Source: Mucidula mucida
Lineage: Eukaryota; Basidiomycota; Agaricomycetes; Agaricales; Physalacriaceae
DNA length: 50,235 nt
Assembly (NCBI GenBank): GCA_015501055.1
Contig: JADNYV010000255.1
Coordinates: 1 to 50,235, forward strand
Direction: 5' to 3'
The translations under genes and the position numbers were made by a program. The notes below the pieces were generated by a model. That model had not been told where the DNA came from, did not search any database, and worked only from the letters and a program-made list of their open reading frames with translations. Below are positions 20,509-33,259 of this stretch, one piece after another. Each line of letters starts with the position of its first letter. Within the stretch, counting starts at the first letter, position 1.

Positions 20509-23500
20509 TTAGACTTTCGAATCCAACTGCAACTGAAACGGACGCCCCACCTCCGTCATCCCTGCACTCACCGCCCGAATCATATCTCCTCGCGGAATGA
20601 TCACTGGCACCGCCTGCGCTTCAGCATCCTCCGGACAATCCACTTCTCCCACATCCTCCACACGCTCCGGACTCGGACTCGGCGTGAGCTCGCTCAACAC
20701 GCTCTCCGTCTCCCACGTCCCAAAGTCTTGCTCGTTATCACTGGCCTTGGTCTCGTTCATAGACGCGTGTTCCTACGCACACGTCAGCTATCAAGCCACC
20801 CAAACCGAAAAGAAAGAAAACGTACCGCCACATTCACATTCACATCCATTTCCACGTCTTCATCAGCGGGAGTAGGAGCAGGCGCAGGAGCTAGTCTCAA
20901 TGGCAGCGTCAACGGCCGAGGATCGCCAATGAAACAACGTCTACGCTTCTTCGGCTGCTCAGCACACGTCGCTTCGCCAGACGCAGTCCTGTCCGGTGCA
21001 GGCACAGAAATAGAAGCTGTTCCATGCGCACGCCCAGGACCCTCCCTCCCGCCATTTCCCAACCCCCACTCAGGTACCACCACCCCCACATACACCCTCT
21101 TCCGTTGCACATACACCTTTCCCCCTTCATCTTCATCTCCATCAAACTTGCGCTTCGTCGCAGGCACCCAAGCACTTCCAACCCTCACAGCATGCTCAGC
21201 GCCGTATATCTCACCCCAATACGCAGCGCCTCCAGCAGCGGCTTGTTGAGAAGACTGAGGAGAAGTAAATGGACCCGAGCTCCCCTCCGCCTTTGCAATC
21301 CGCACCTCGACAGGCTCCCACATCGTCGTGCCCGACAGCAGCCCAGGCCGCGTCGTAACCACAGTCCTACACCCCCGCTTCTCCTTCGGCTTGGGCTGCT
21401 CCTGCACGAACCGCACCGGGCGCTTGATCTGCCGCGACGGCCTACTCGTCGTGTTCGGTGGCGTCTTCCTTCGCGGTAGCGCGTCCTCCTCAGCAAGCCT
21501 CTGACTCGGAGCATACGGACCCACATACTCCTCGCCCTCTTTCGCGTGCAGACATCACACGAACAGATACCCTCGCACGACGGACACTGGTCCACTTTGC
21601 CCGCCACAAACTTGTAGTCATCGTATCTGCCCAATCACGTCAGACAGAGGCAAAGAAATAAAATTAAAAAGGCCCACTCACCGTTCGACGATACATCTCT
21701 GACAGTAGATCTTGCCCTTGCTCTTCCGCGTACATGCGGTGCTGCGACATTGCATGTACACCAACCACGATTTCCGCCGACATTGATGGCAGAATATCTC
21801 GTCGCCGTGGCTGCGCCTGGGATACACGGAGCTAATGGGGGTTCTCCCTTTTCCCTTGGGCTTTGGTACTGCCGAGTGGACGGGAGGAGGTGGCTGCAGA
21901 TCTTCGGCTCCAGAGACAGCTTTATCGAGCGGCCGCGAATCAATCTCTGGTACTGCGGATTGCTGGTCTTTATCCGCCTCGTCGCAAGTCGCGCGCCGTT
22001 TCGCAACCAGCGTACGAAGCGGAACGTCATCCTCACCGTCCGTATCCGTATCGGCTTCAGCGTCAACCTCACCATCACCCACATCGGCATGAGGCTCTGC
22101 CATAAGCACCTCATTCTCGGCCATGACCACCTCATCCTCTTCGTCACTTGACTCGGCATATTCCATCGCGTCGGCCTCCACGCTGCCAAGCAAGGCGGGA
22201 TTAATTGTACCGTCGTGCACGGGATGTTGCTGTTCGTGGTCGTCTCCTCGATGTAGCGGCACGATCATATCCCACCCCAAAGCCTCCTGCTCCTCCCTCT
22301 GTCTCTGCAACCTCAGTTTATCCCGAATATCGATGAGTTTCTTTCTCTTGCCCTTCAAAACATGCCCACCCGCTTCAAGACTTTGATCATCCGCCGCCTT
22401 GTCATTGGCCTCGATCTCGACCGGGGCCTCTATCACCTACACAAAGCTCTTGTCAGCTTCAAAACACAACCAACATCCAAACACTTACTTCTGGCTCATC
22501 CGGGCTCTCAGGTTCCATATCACTCCTCGCTCCATCCCATTCGCCGACGTCCTCCTCATCTCCCTCCTCTTCATACCAATCGTCATTCCCCAGAAGCGCC
22601 CTCCGATAACCCTTCAAATTCCTCCGCAACACATCCGACCTAATTACATGCACATCCGTAGACCACTTTCTCTCTACACCCGTCGTCAGTCAAGGGTAAT
22701 ACAATTGGCGAGGAACATACCATAATTCCACGCCGCACTAATATCAATCGCCCCCGGCTCCTTCACAACACTATACAGCGCCTCGTCGTCCATGGCCTCC
22801 TCAAACTCGAGCGTCAAAATCTTGGAAGACGACGTCGAACATGCCTCTTGCTGTTTTCTCGCCTTGTTCGCCACATTGCCGGCCTCCCCATCGATACGCT
22901 TTCGCTTCTTGGTGCCGGCTCGTTCGACCGATACAATCACCACTTCGTCGTCAACATTGTTGACCACCCTCGCCTTACCCTTTCCTTTATCGATAACCGG
23001 CTTGTCCCTTTGCTTTCTACTGTCCGCGACGACTTTGGCCTTCTCCTTCCGCCCAGGTGTCGAGCCAGGCGCCGAATTCCAGACACTAACGAGCGTGGAC
23101 CCAGAGTTGCCGGGTAAAGCGCGAAATTTACTCGATGCCGGATGGCCCGGGAAGTGTGCTCGTCGACGCCACGGGAATCTTGCTCGTGGATGGCCCACTC
23201 GTAGACGCTCCAGCACTGCCGTTCGGTGTATGCACCACCCTCTGCTGCTCCACCTCCACCACATTCTCCAGCTCAAAAAACTCATTGATCACATACGCCG
23301 TCGTCTCTGACTGCAGATGCTTGATATGACCAGACGCTTTTTGCTTGGCCTTGCGCTGAACGGTAGACAGGGGTGGTGTACAAGACGATGTGGAGGCTGA
23401 AGAACGCTGCACCGAGGACGAGGTGGATGGACGTGGTGGAGCGGTAGACGAGGATGTGCGTTTAATTGCGGTGGCAGGAGGGACAGAAGACACAGAGCGT

Positions 23501-25451
23501 CGCGGATCCGGCAGGGTCAAAGGCTTAGCTCCCAAAGTCTCCCCGTCCCGATACTCGTACGACTTCCTTTCCGATTTGCTCAGCCGCGGGACCATAACGC
23601 ACACTTGCAGCATCTTCTTGGTGGTCTTTTCCGTTGCGTTCGTCACCTGAACGTCGTCCGAAAACAACATGCCGACGTCGTCCTCGTGCTCCAGCGTCTC
23701 CACCGATCGCGCGACGGGCTCTGGCGACGGCAAGGATGAAAGCGGCGAGCTCGGTGGGGTGAACAGCGGTGCATCGCTTCCTGTCGGTGGCGTAAACAGC
23801 GGTTCCACGGCGAAAGGTGAAAATCTGAGATCTGCAGGACGTGTAGGTTCGCCCGTGGTATAACGTGCTACTGGCGAAGGCGAACGTGGACGACCACAGG
23901 AGGCCGTAGTCGAAAGTCCAGCAGCAGCGGGTGATGACTTTGTCAATAAAGGAACGGGCGGCGGGTGTCCAGAGGCAGATGTAGAGGAGGATGCCGGCGT
24001 AGACGCTTCTCGTTTGCGTATGAAAAGCTTCCAAGAGCAAGTCAACACCTCGAAAAAGACACACTCAAAGAACGTACATCCTTGCCACAGCTAGGTATCG
24101 ATAGGGTTTGAATTGTCTTTTTGAACTTTAAGAATGTTTGCTTCTGGGCGGGTTTGAGCGGGACCCTCGGAAATTCTAACGGCTCTTGCTCCTTTCTCAA
24201 CTAAGAGAATCGTCAGATAAATCAAAGCTAGAAATAAAACGCGTACCTTCTCGATTGCCTCAAGATCCATCGCCTGCGATAAACATCAATATGCCATCGA
24301 AGGAATGAAAAAAATGGGTCACGGACTGGATCTGTTTTAAATTTCCTTAATGGTGCCGGCTTTTCAAACTTGTTGAGGGATTTCGACGAGGAGTTGGCGA
24401 CGACTGTAGTTTCCAACGATGCATCCGGCTTCGATCCCGAGTCATACCTCACCGCTGAGCCCTGGAGAGATATAAATTAGACCCAAGGCGCGTACAAAAG
24501 CCCAGACACGTACCTCTCGCTGATCTGCTCTCAGCTTTGCGCTACCTAGCCTCGAGGCCCAGCCAGAATCGGCTACACGCAAGGACGTCGAAGATCCCTC
24601 AGCACCTGCTCTAGGCCCACGTGGTGTCGGTGTAGACAAATACGAAGGATAAGCTGGCGGTCCTTGAGTCCGAGTCGCCCTTGGTCCAGTAGGCGGCAAG
24701 CCTTTCATGACACGACGATCAGGCGAATTTGAACGCGACTTTAGCGTAGTGTATGCTCGTGGTCCTGTCGGTGGGGGCTTTGAATTGGGTTTATCGGTAG
24801 TTTTGGCATTGAAAGACAATGGTGGATGTGTCGACGATGGGTGAATGCGATGAGATGTATTGGACGACGCGGGTTTCCTCTTGGGCCCTAGCGGTATCAG
24901 GTCCGTCGACGACGAGAAGCGTATATACGCTGCACGCGTCATCTGCAAAGCATTCAGCGTTAGTTCATACAAGGAATTTCGCACGCACGTTGTTGTTCAC
25001 GCTGTTCGATGTAGACGGCTCTTTTCGGTGTGGTAAAGCAGCGTGCTAAAGATGGATATCTGTGCTGCAGGTTGGGAGAAGATAAAGTATACCTTGAGCT
25101 GCGATTGAATATAAGTCGGCAAGTCGTTTGGGTTTGGCGGTGAAAGCAGGAAAGATGCAAAAGCGCGCGAGTCCGAGGGCGTGGAAACGCGCGTGCCCAG
25201 ATTTAAGCCTGGCACCTGCTCTTCGTCCTCTTGCGCGCGCGACGGTATTTGGCCAAGACCAGGGATGTTCGTGTCCTGCGCCGGTATTAGCCCAGACCGC
25301 GTACAAGGAATAGAAAACATACCACGTCCATATCCTTATCCATCTCCGGCCTTCGAGTCCTGCCATACTCGTCTAGCTCGTCCTCTCTGCCCTCTCCGCC
25401 GCGTGAAATCCTGCCATCCCAGTTCGCGAGGCTTGATGAATCCAACGGCAT
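20509..25451 (-). CDS. Large nuclear protein with zf-4CXXC_R1 (CDCA7-type) zinc finger
   Basis: Minus-strand exons that join in phase: 25451-25323, 25275-25093, 25064-24989, 24929-24514, 24461-24327, 24273-24247, 24200-24078, 24027 to about 23190, about 23130-22721, 22673-22489, 22436-21682, 21626 to about 21540, about 21540-20826 and 20772-20509. The first part is basic and Pro-rich, with repeated PPTGPRA. The middle is Ser/Pro-rich with acidic stretches and NLS-like KKRKR. The end of the 22436 exon and the next one encode HQCRRKSWLVYMQC, YCQRCIVERYDDY, then DQCPSCEGICSCDVCTRKR, the zf-4CXXC_R1 pattern of CDCA7 proteins. In vertebrates those recruit the HELLS remodeller for DNA methylation upkeep. 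Two joins fail: one near 23130-23200 is unresolved, and directly after the zinc finger the frame shifts by one base. A separate gene starting at ATG 24270 (MDLEAIEKLRKEQEP) is an alternative. Confidence 0.7.
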
Positions 25452-25699
25452 GGTATATTACGCCGCGATTTTGGCTGTGCTTTTGTTGGTGTAGTTCGTA
25501 GGCGCGACGATACGCATGTGAGAGCGGTTCCTGCGTAGCCGTGTTGGTGGTTTTGGCTTGTGGATGGCGTAACAGAAGGGGTAAGTGTGATGGCAGGAAG
25601 GAAAGCACTCAAAAGGCTAGACCACGACGATGAGTCAGCATCGCCATGCCGGGCATTGCCGATTATCATTCTTTTCCAAGGTCACCGCGTCAACGACCC

Positions 25700-26480
25700 A
25701 GGTATGAACTAAGTGAGGGTCGTAAACACTAACTGTTCAATAGCCGCCGAGGTGTTCTCTCTGATGCTGAATCTAATCGCCAACATTCAAGTTGGACAAA
25801 GGGCTTTCGCGGCTACCGTCTTGAAATTTCTCGAAACTGGGACGATGTACGACGTGTAATAGCATATACTCGCCCTCGATACTCGAACCGAATCCTCCTA
25901 CCAGCCATAACCGTCTAGAACACTCACTTCGAACTAGAGTGCTTACGACAATGTTCCATCGAACGTTCACTATGACTGGAACGCACTCACCGAAGGATTG
26001 GCTGACGGGCCAGCGTCACCACCATCCGGCGACGAATATCCACAGGACATCACGGTCTACCTATGTTGCCGTAAAGAGGTAGGGGTAAAGAATGGCATCC
26101 TTGCAAGGACGTGGAAAACATTGGCGTTTTCCTCCTTAGCGCCGCCGAGCAACGGCCAGCACGCGACCCCACGTTATTTATCGACGCCGACCGGTTCCAT
26201 CTTTACCTCTTTCCACGCTCTGGGTGCCAGTCTTTTTCCAACTGATGGCGCACTTGTCTTTCACCCGGCGTACTGTCCACCTTGTAAGCCGCTCTACGCA
26301 TTATGCATGTCCCAGTTTATCCTGCCCGCAATGTTACGCGCCACTGCTATTAGCAGCATGCCGCCTATTGCTCCGTATCTGTCAGCGCCGTCCCCTATCT
26401 GACTCGCCGTATCTTTACCTAGCGACATCCGTCATGCCGGGGTCTACATCACCGCCCCCTCGCCCATAAACACTGCATCG
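25700..26480 (+). pseudogene. Decayed relative of the 946-residue orphan gene
   Basis: Around 25979-26031 the DNA (TGGAACGCA, CACCGAAGGATT, then TCACCACCATCCGG) lines up in order with 10611-10680 of the intact gene (TGGAACGCA, CACCGAAGGATT, TCACCACCACCCGG). Further on, AATGTTACGC near 26332 matches AATGTTACGC near 10994. The frame is broken throughout and no long ORF follows. It lies just upstream of a deaminase-like gene. The match was made by eye on short stretches, so the limits are approximate. Confidence 0.4.
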
Positions 26481-27287
26481 ATGTTCATTGCTTTGTTTTT
26501 GTTCTGAAGGCGCACTTCTTTGCCTATGACGCTGCTCTTCCTCCTCTCAACGAGGCCCTTGTTTTACCCTCAAAACAGCCCACATCGGTGCTTCTCACTT
26601 ATGGCGCCGCCCTTTCATTGCCGACGATATCGTTCTTTCCGCGCTCCCAACGTAAATCATTGTGCTTGTGCTCTTTTGTTGATGCCGATTCTTGAATGCT
26701 AGATTCGCACCCTTTGCTCCGCTCTCATCTTCTCTTTTTAGTTCGCCTTCCATCGTGCAACCTCGCGCTATCCCGCGACCAGCCACGACAACTAGATTTC
26801 CTTGTGCGAACAGGTAACGTTGATGTCTCCTTACTGCCAGTGGTATGTCGATGCCCTTGATTCGAGAATTGATAGAAGCTCCGAGTTTGAGGACATAACC
26901 GGCCTTTCGGGTACATTCGGTGGATGGTGGCTTCGTGCAGGAACCGTACCACTAGTAGCTATAGTGTATGTAGTATCGAAATGCATATACTTTTTGTTTT
27001 TCTTGTTCGAACATGAATGTCTAGTAACAGAATTGAGGACCCGTCTATTTGGATCGAGAAAATAAATGGACTAACCCCTGATAGTAGGTAAACCTAACGA
27101 AACCTCATCTGACGTGGCAACAGAGACTCCAGTAATACGGTTGAGGTCTAAGCCTACGTAGACAACGTACAAGATCAACCGCAATTCGGCGTGGTCAGCC
27201 TGGCTAGGGCCAGAGCGTGACATGTCATCGCGTTACCTGATCAATAAAACCCTTCTCTCTCGTCGCTCGCACGACCATCATCCAACA
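26481..27287. other. Intergenic stretch upstream of the deaminase-like gene
   Basis: No gene recognised. It may contain further decayed sequence of the pseudogene to the left. The final ~100 bases probably act as promoter and 5' leader of the gene starting at 27288. Confidence 0.35.
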
Positions 27288-28742
27288 ATGTCTGAATCGA
27301 ACGTGAGTACCCACAAAAATGAAAGACGCGTCTGACGACATCACTTTTAGACCTCACCCGAACTTTTGGCTTCTCGACACCTTCCAGTTACTGCGAATCT
27401 CATGATTCAGGACACGATCATCAGGCCTGTCAGCGGCACCTCGCATAGGTGGCTCAAGGACGGGATGCCAGAGGTCGCTTCGCGCGATCTGTTGTTATTC
27501 AACTGGATATCTTTCTGTCTCGTACATCGGAGCGTCGGCAAGACCATCGCCGCCAGCCTTCTCACGAATGCTGGAACCAAGAGCGCCACTTTCCTACTCT
27601 CTACCAACGAACCTCTAGCAGAGGACCTACTCGACTACTCCTCCGCCTTTTTCGCGTCCCTGAAAACCGTGTTTCTGAGACAGGTTGAACGTATGGCGTC
27701 CGGCAAGGAGGTTTTGGATGACACCGACATTCAATTCGTGATGGACGTCGTCGTCACACATGCTCCGGAGCGGATACTCCGCAAGCTCGATCTCTTGACT
27801 TTTTGTGGGTGCTGGGCCGGCGTTGGCGATGTCAAGTCCAACCTGGATCGTATATTTACACTATGGGAGACCCATCGCGAATCCTCCTCGCCGGCGACGG
27901 CCAATTGCACACGTCAATCGGTGATGGATGATTACGATGCCATCGTCGAGTGCACTAAGCTCCTGCAGTTGAAGGGACAGGCGAGAAACACCGCCTTTCA
28001 CATCGCGCAATTGTCCGCCAAGCGCCTGATCTCTTCTCCTTTTATTAAAGAGTGTTACGGTTTGGAACTGCAAGAAGCAGATACAAGATTCATTCGCAAA
28101 GTCCACCGTCGTCTATGGCGATTCCGCTTCTACTCATTTGGCGCGGAACGGGTTCTTCTAGGCGGTAACTCCGCTTCCATGCGACAACTATGCCAGGATG
28201 GTTGGACGCTCGAGCATACGTGGCTTCCCACCCGCGAAGAATTAAAGGTTACCATGCCTGTTGACCGGTACTCCTACGTCACATCACTCCTTGAACGACG
28301 AGGATATGGCGCTACACCTGAGATCCTGGACAAGTGGCTGGGTCCATACAAACAGGATGATGCGTGGCAGGCCGGGGTCGCCAAGGTTTGTCAGCTACAT
28401 CCCGAGATGAAAGTCATGCAATACTTGTTGCACGAGGACGCATACAATCGAAATAAGCCCGTCGGCACTTCTAAACGGCCGTGCATGATGTGCGAGTACT
28501 GCATCGAGCACGGTTACAAGGCGGCGAAGAGGCCCTTCAAGCTAACAGCTGCCTCACGAAAGGTTGTCACCGATTGGCTGTCACCGATTCTGGTAGGTAC
28601 GGGAGGCCCCGTCGATCTAGGTATAAAGAAATATATATCGGACGTGGAAGAAAGTGTCGTCACAAGGTTTCGCTTTACACGAGGGGAGTCCAGTGTAGAT
28701 ATAGATCGTTCACCTAACTACGATTTTCGTCCTAGCAAGTAG
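27288..28742 (+). CDS. OTT_1508-like deaminase-fold protein (copy 1)
   Basis: A tiny first exon (27288-27302, MSESN) is spliced over a 48-base intron to 27351-28742, giving 468 residues. The last third carries a zinc-deaminase signature: HPEM at residues 355-358 (His and Glu of the HxE motif), then GTSKRPCMMCEYC with the Cys pair at 383 and 386. This spacing and the G-[VT]-SK-x-x-C-x-x-C pattern are characteristic of fungal OTT_1508-like members of the nucleic acid/nucleotide deaminase superfamily. The N-terminal ~340 residues are helical and unrecognised. No signal peptide. The substrate is unknown; the superfamily deaminates nucleotides or bases in DNA/RNA. A paralogue with the same key residues is at 34861-36243. 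Conservation between the two is highest from RRLWRFRFYSFGAERVL to the C-terminus. Confidence 0.75.
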
Positions 28743-29284
28743 ATACCTCTGAATGTCACCAAACGCTATATTGTCATCCCACTTTCTTTTACCGGCAAGG
28801 ACACAAAACATTTGTGATCTGGCCTTGGCTGGGAAAACAAGCCAGGCGACGCATCGTCTCATATTCAGATCGTAATCGTTACAAGTGCAATACAGGTATC
28901 ACATACAACACTATAGATAAACGAGGAGAGAACTAACTAATCACCATACGACATATCTAGCGTCCAACCATCTGTCCCTATCGTAAAGCACATTGGCCAT
29001 GTCGATAGGGTCATTGTCGCCCAAAAACCATCCCCTGTGCATTTCGGTTATTGCGGTAGAAAAGCCAGTCCGGCTAAAGGACACTGGGCCTGTTGACCTA
29101 ACGCGAGCTAAATATCCCCTGCCAAGTATGCTACATCGGGGAGAACGTCTACAGGTATCATGCGAGAAGTGCAGGAACACGAGGAATCCAATGCTACAGA
29201 ATATGACATGCGCCACGATGAAGCGCGGGTACGGCTGCAAGACAATGGATGTAGTTCACTTTCAATTCAAGTTCAGTTCAACAC
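28743..29284. other. Intergenic stretch
   Basis: Between the deaminase-like gene and the inner end of the right repeat arm. Short frames on both strands (28941-29292) have no recognisable content. Confidence 0.4.
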
Positions 29285-29412
29285 TGGAATGACTGTCATG
29301 GGGTCTGATCCCAGGGTGGATTGACGGTAGGCAAGAAGGAGATAGACAAGTCGAGAGACAGTTGCATTATTGTCTATACCTGTTTGGCACGGGCATCTCC
29401 GGCATCTCCTCC
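29285..29412. repeat. Detached inner end of the right inverted-repeat arm
   Basis: This matches the reverse complement of about 17020-17147 (for example GACGGTAGGC.AGAAGGAGATAGACA and TGTCTATACCTGTTTGGCACG). It lacks a 14-base stretch present on the left and has a short different stretch near 29350. The rest of the arm resumes at 31253. Confidence 0.8.
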
Positions 29413-31252
29413 TCCCACCATGTCTGCCCCACTCTCGCTACAGTCTCGCCGCCTTTTAAACACAATGCCACACTTATCTGTTTTATCTGTTGTATCTTCT
29501 GGAGCCCTTCTAAAGTTCGCGGTCCTCACAGCGGCTAGAACAGATGCACTCGTGCAGCACACCAACCTTACACCATTCTTGGTGAGCACTTTCCGCGACA
29601 ACATGATGCGCCGGCGGTGTCCGCCTTATTCTCGGAGACTCACGTCTGTCTCTTAACGCTTCTCGTTTTCCCCCGCTCAAGATGCACCTATTATGTTCTC
29701 TAGACTCCGCGGTTAGTTTCTGACGATTATCCCCTCTACCGGGTATACATACTTATTGAAGACGTGAACAAGCCGTGTAAGCTACCGGAGCAAAACGGGT
29801 TCTTTAAACAGCGCGTCTTGAAAGGATTGTCTAAATGGTGTGCATTCTCGTAAATCGGACGTTTGAATGACATGTCTTATAGGGAGCGTTCCTAGGTCTG
29901 TTTATCCGGCGCTGGCGTACGAGGTACGATGTTTTTATGCATGGTGTGTAGTGGTCTGATTACCTGGCTTTGGCCTGAAGCCGTAATTCACGGTCGGCTC
30001 TGGCTGAAGCTGCGGATTGGGGCGAGATGGAACCGGAGCACGCGTGTGCTTAGATCTCAGCGCGGTGAAGATGTGTGAACGTGTGCAGCTGTGAGTTTCT
30101 TCTTTTCTAATCGCGATCCGAGTCAATTCCCTCCAGATTCATGGAAAGGATCACCCCCCTGCTGCAGCGATATCACTCATCGCAACAGATGACGAAGACC
30201 AAGCATCATGAGCACTGGTAAGTAAGACTTGAATTGATTCACATTTTGAACGTTCCTCAATTCAAGCCATTGTCACAGTGTAGCCTCGCTCTTCAAGCAC
30301 GGCTGGTCTAGTTCAAGCTAGAGTTAGCGGTTACAGACTAGGTGTATGTACTAGGCGCTACCATCCGGGTATCGCCAACAAATTAATCGGAAGATCTCCT
30401 TCTCAAGCTCTTGAACACGACTTTCTTTGTCGATATTCGGACTAGCCACGTTGGTTAACGCAATCATCTTTAGCGCGTCCTATCTTTCCATGCGGTCGAT
30501 GCCGACAGCTTCACCATATACGTGCCGTGTATGGACTGCCTTACTTCCTTCCTTCCTCCCACGTCGACACACTTTTCTCACGGCCCCGTCGATACGCTGT
30601 GCGCTTGTACTTTGACCTCATCGCGACACATGACGATTGCACCCCCAATCCGGCTACCGCTCGTACGACGGGGAAGGGCGTGCGGCAGACTGTGGTTCAG
30701 GCAACTGTCCGGGCTGACTGAGAGGAAGTGAGCCAGACGCGGGCCAGGGTGCACGCGCACTGGTACTAGCTGTGCACTACCACGCGGTCTGCCCAAGAAA
30801 CGGCGGAGGTGATTGACCTTAGGAATTATCGATGTTATCTATGATGACTCCACGTAATAAGAAAGGAATCGTGCGTCTTATTTACTTGAGACTATACTTT
30901 GGACACGTCTGTGAGCTGGATTCATATAGAAAGCAAGGTTAGATTTTACAGTCAGGTCCGTCAACTTTACCTGCAATCGTTCGTAAAAGGAAGGGACGCG
31001 TGCCAATACGGTGACATCTGCACCCAAAGAATATCAGTAGCGCTGCCTTGCTCGTGGCGTACGAGTCCCGACAATTACCAGGGAAGAGGACACCTGCGTG
31101 AAGTGGGTAGCCCCAAGATACATTCGCGTCGGATAGTCCACGGTGGAATGCGGCTGAGGAATGGGGATGTACCTGTGACATGTCGTGAGCACTGGAAATG
31201 ATCTGCGTGTGGGAAGGAGTGGCCTAGCGGGGAGTCTAAATGCCTTGCGAAG
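29413..31252. other. Segment of ~1.84 kb present only in the right repeat arm
   Basis: In the left arm the sequences flanking this block are adjacent (about 17012-17028), so the block is either an insertion here or a loss there. It holds open frames of 60-110 codons with no recognised domain, including one ending TARTTGKGVRQTVVQATVRAD near 30720. I found no terminal repeats or transposase. Confidence 0.5.
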
Positions 31253-33206
31253 CAAGGGTTTCCGTCTACGTCAGCGAGGAGACTTTGTGTACTACGAGGT
31301 GGTATTCCATAGGCCTAACGGAGACTGCGCTTCTATTCGCGTGTGGAAATCAATGACCAAGTGTGTAGAACAGTGCTCAATCGAAAACCAATCGTAACCT
31401 ATGAGGCGCGTGCTAAAACCGAGTCTGTGTTCTAGTCTTCAAGTATCAGTAAGCGAAGTGGAAGCCGGCTCTCACACGAGCCGTCGAAGATGTCGTGATT
31501 CGGCGATAGCCAGACACTTGTGCCTTGATCACGTTATCGTATTTTCGTCTTCAACCACCATCATCCGCCGCATCATGCACGCCACAGGGCCTCTTCCTTG
31601 CCTCTGTCCTTGAACCTCGTCAACATGAGTCAATGTAAAGTTCAGGTCCTTTGGTAAAACCCGTGCTACATGTTTTGACCTCCAATTAGCCACGCCATCA
31701 GAAATTTCGGCTTGAATGGGCAATGATTGACCCACCTAGGGACTAGACTAGTCTTTCACCCCAGTCAGACAATCTAACGGAGCATACAGCTTAATGCACG
31801 CGTCGGGCACGATATACCTGCCAGTCTGGCGCGACATGGTGCTTCCAATTTGCACCGCACGTCACGGCCGTTACAACTCTCATGCTCAAGGATACGCGTC
31901 ACGACATAGCCCTTGCACCATCATATACACTTCGCGGATATTAGTGTGCTCGTCATTATGGCATTGGTCCCCTTCTGGCGCATGGATTCCCCAGTAGACA
32001 AGTTGAATTTCGCGGTTAATCTGCCTCTCGCTGTACCTTCATTTCGCCGCTCCTTCAGAAGACCTTCTAATTCCTATACTGGAGGTGATACGTCGTGCGG
32101 GACTGGAAAAGCTCTCACTGGTGGTGAGAATTCGGCGGTCAAGTGGCGTGACTCCACCGACACAAAATATGCAAGTAACGTATGCGTTGTTGTCCTGGTC
32201 ACGCTTTCATGCCTAGTAGGCTCTCCCCCCTGGAATGACGTTACTACGCATGTGCGAACTGCCTATGTTCCGAAAACTTCTATCACAAGATTGATTTCCT
32301 TCGATTATGCCATGCCAATTCAAAGCTTGACTACAGACAGGATTTTCCACTCCGTGTACAGGTCGATGGCGGCGGAAATTCAAGTTTGTCGCACCACTTT
32401 CCTCTACAGACAGTATTCTTCACTGTAGACGTGAGGTTTTGGCTCACCTTTCGACCTCCACTTACCTCACCGGTTCCTAGTCTGTCATCTTGATTTTCGC
32501 GCACGTCTGTAACAACCAGAGATGCCCAGATCGTTCTAACGGGTGCCTGGCACGCCTTATTTCACTCACGGCGACGTATATGATGCATATTGCTTCGGGG
32601 ATGGGCATGTTCCTCGGCCTCCCGTATACCGTTACATTCTACCTGCCGTGTGATGTCCAGAATCACTGATATCTCGGAGACTGAGTGCTGTTCGACACAG
32701 CTTACGCCTTATTACGCTGAAGGGAGCGTCTATGGCGAGTCATCCAGGGGGCGCTGGCGAACGTGTGGTCACAATCATGCCAATGTAAGGTCCTGCGGAT
32801 AGACCGTTTACTTCTTGCCTCATACTATTGAATATCCGCTGTGCAGCCCTCATCTCTACCACGTACGAGGAGTCATGGCACTTTCCCACTTGAGGAGCTC
32901 GGTGTGAGAATGAGGCCATTTACCGACGTATCAGCTGGCAGATTTCAAAGTCCGTTGCCGTTATCGTCGTTCGTAATGGGCTCCACCTACTTCATTTCGG
33001 GCCCAGTTGACGCGAAACATGAGCTCAACGACATCTTCTCTTTTCATGATTGCATGGACGCTGTCTGGTTCGCAAACATCCGAACTGTCAATCATGACCT
33101 AGACCACGTCACCCTCCGCCCTCACATGCCAGCGAATGTATCTCCATAATGGTACTGCCCCTTGAACGCGCCTCAAGCATCTATGTTTGAGCCGCGTTTT
33201 CTCGAG

Positions 33207-33213
33207 TATAAAG
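33207..33213 (+). promoter_or_regulatory. TATA-like box of HsbA-like gene (right copy)
   Basis: TATAAAG lies 53 bases before the ATG at 33260 and is kept in the left copy at 15032-15038 on the minus strand, so both copies appear to retain their core promoter. Confidence 0.5.
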
Positions 33214-33259
33214 ACCACGAAAACGATAGCAGTATAATCATCCCAACTGCATCTTCATC

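Noticed and set aside
20784..23310. Several long plus-strand frames opposite the zinc-finger gene
   Set aside because: They are antisense to exons with in-phase splicing and a recognised zinc finger on the minus strand, and have repetitive Ser/Pro/His composition.
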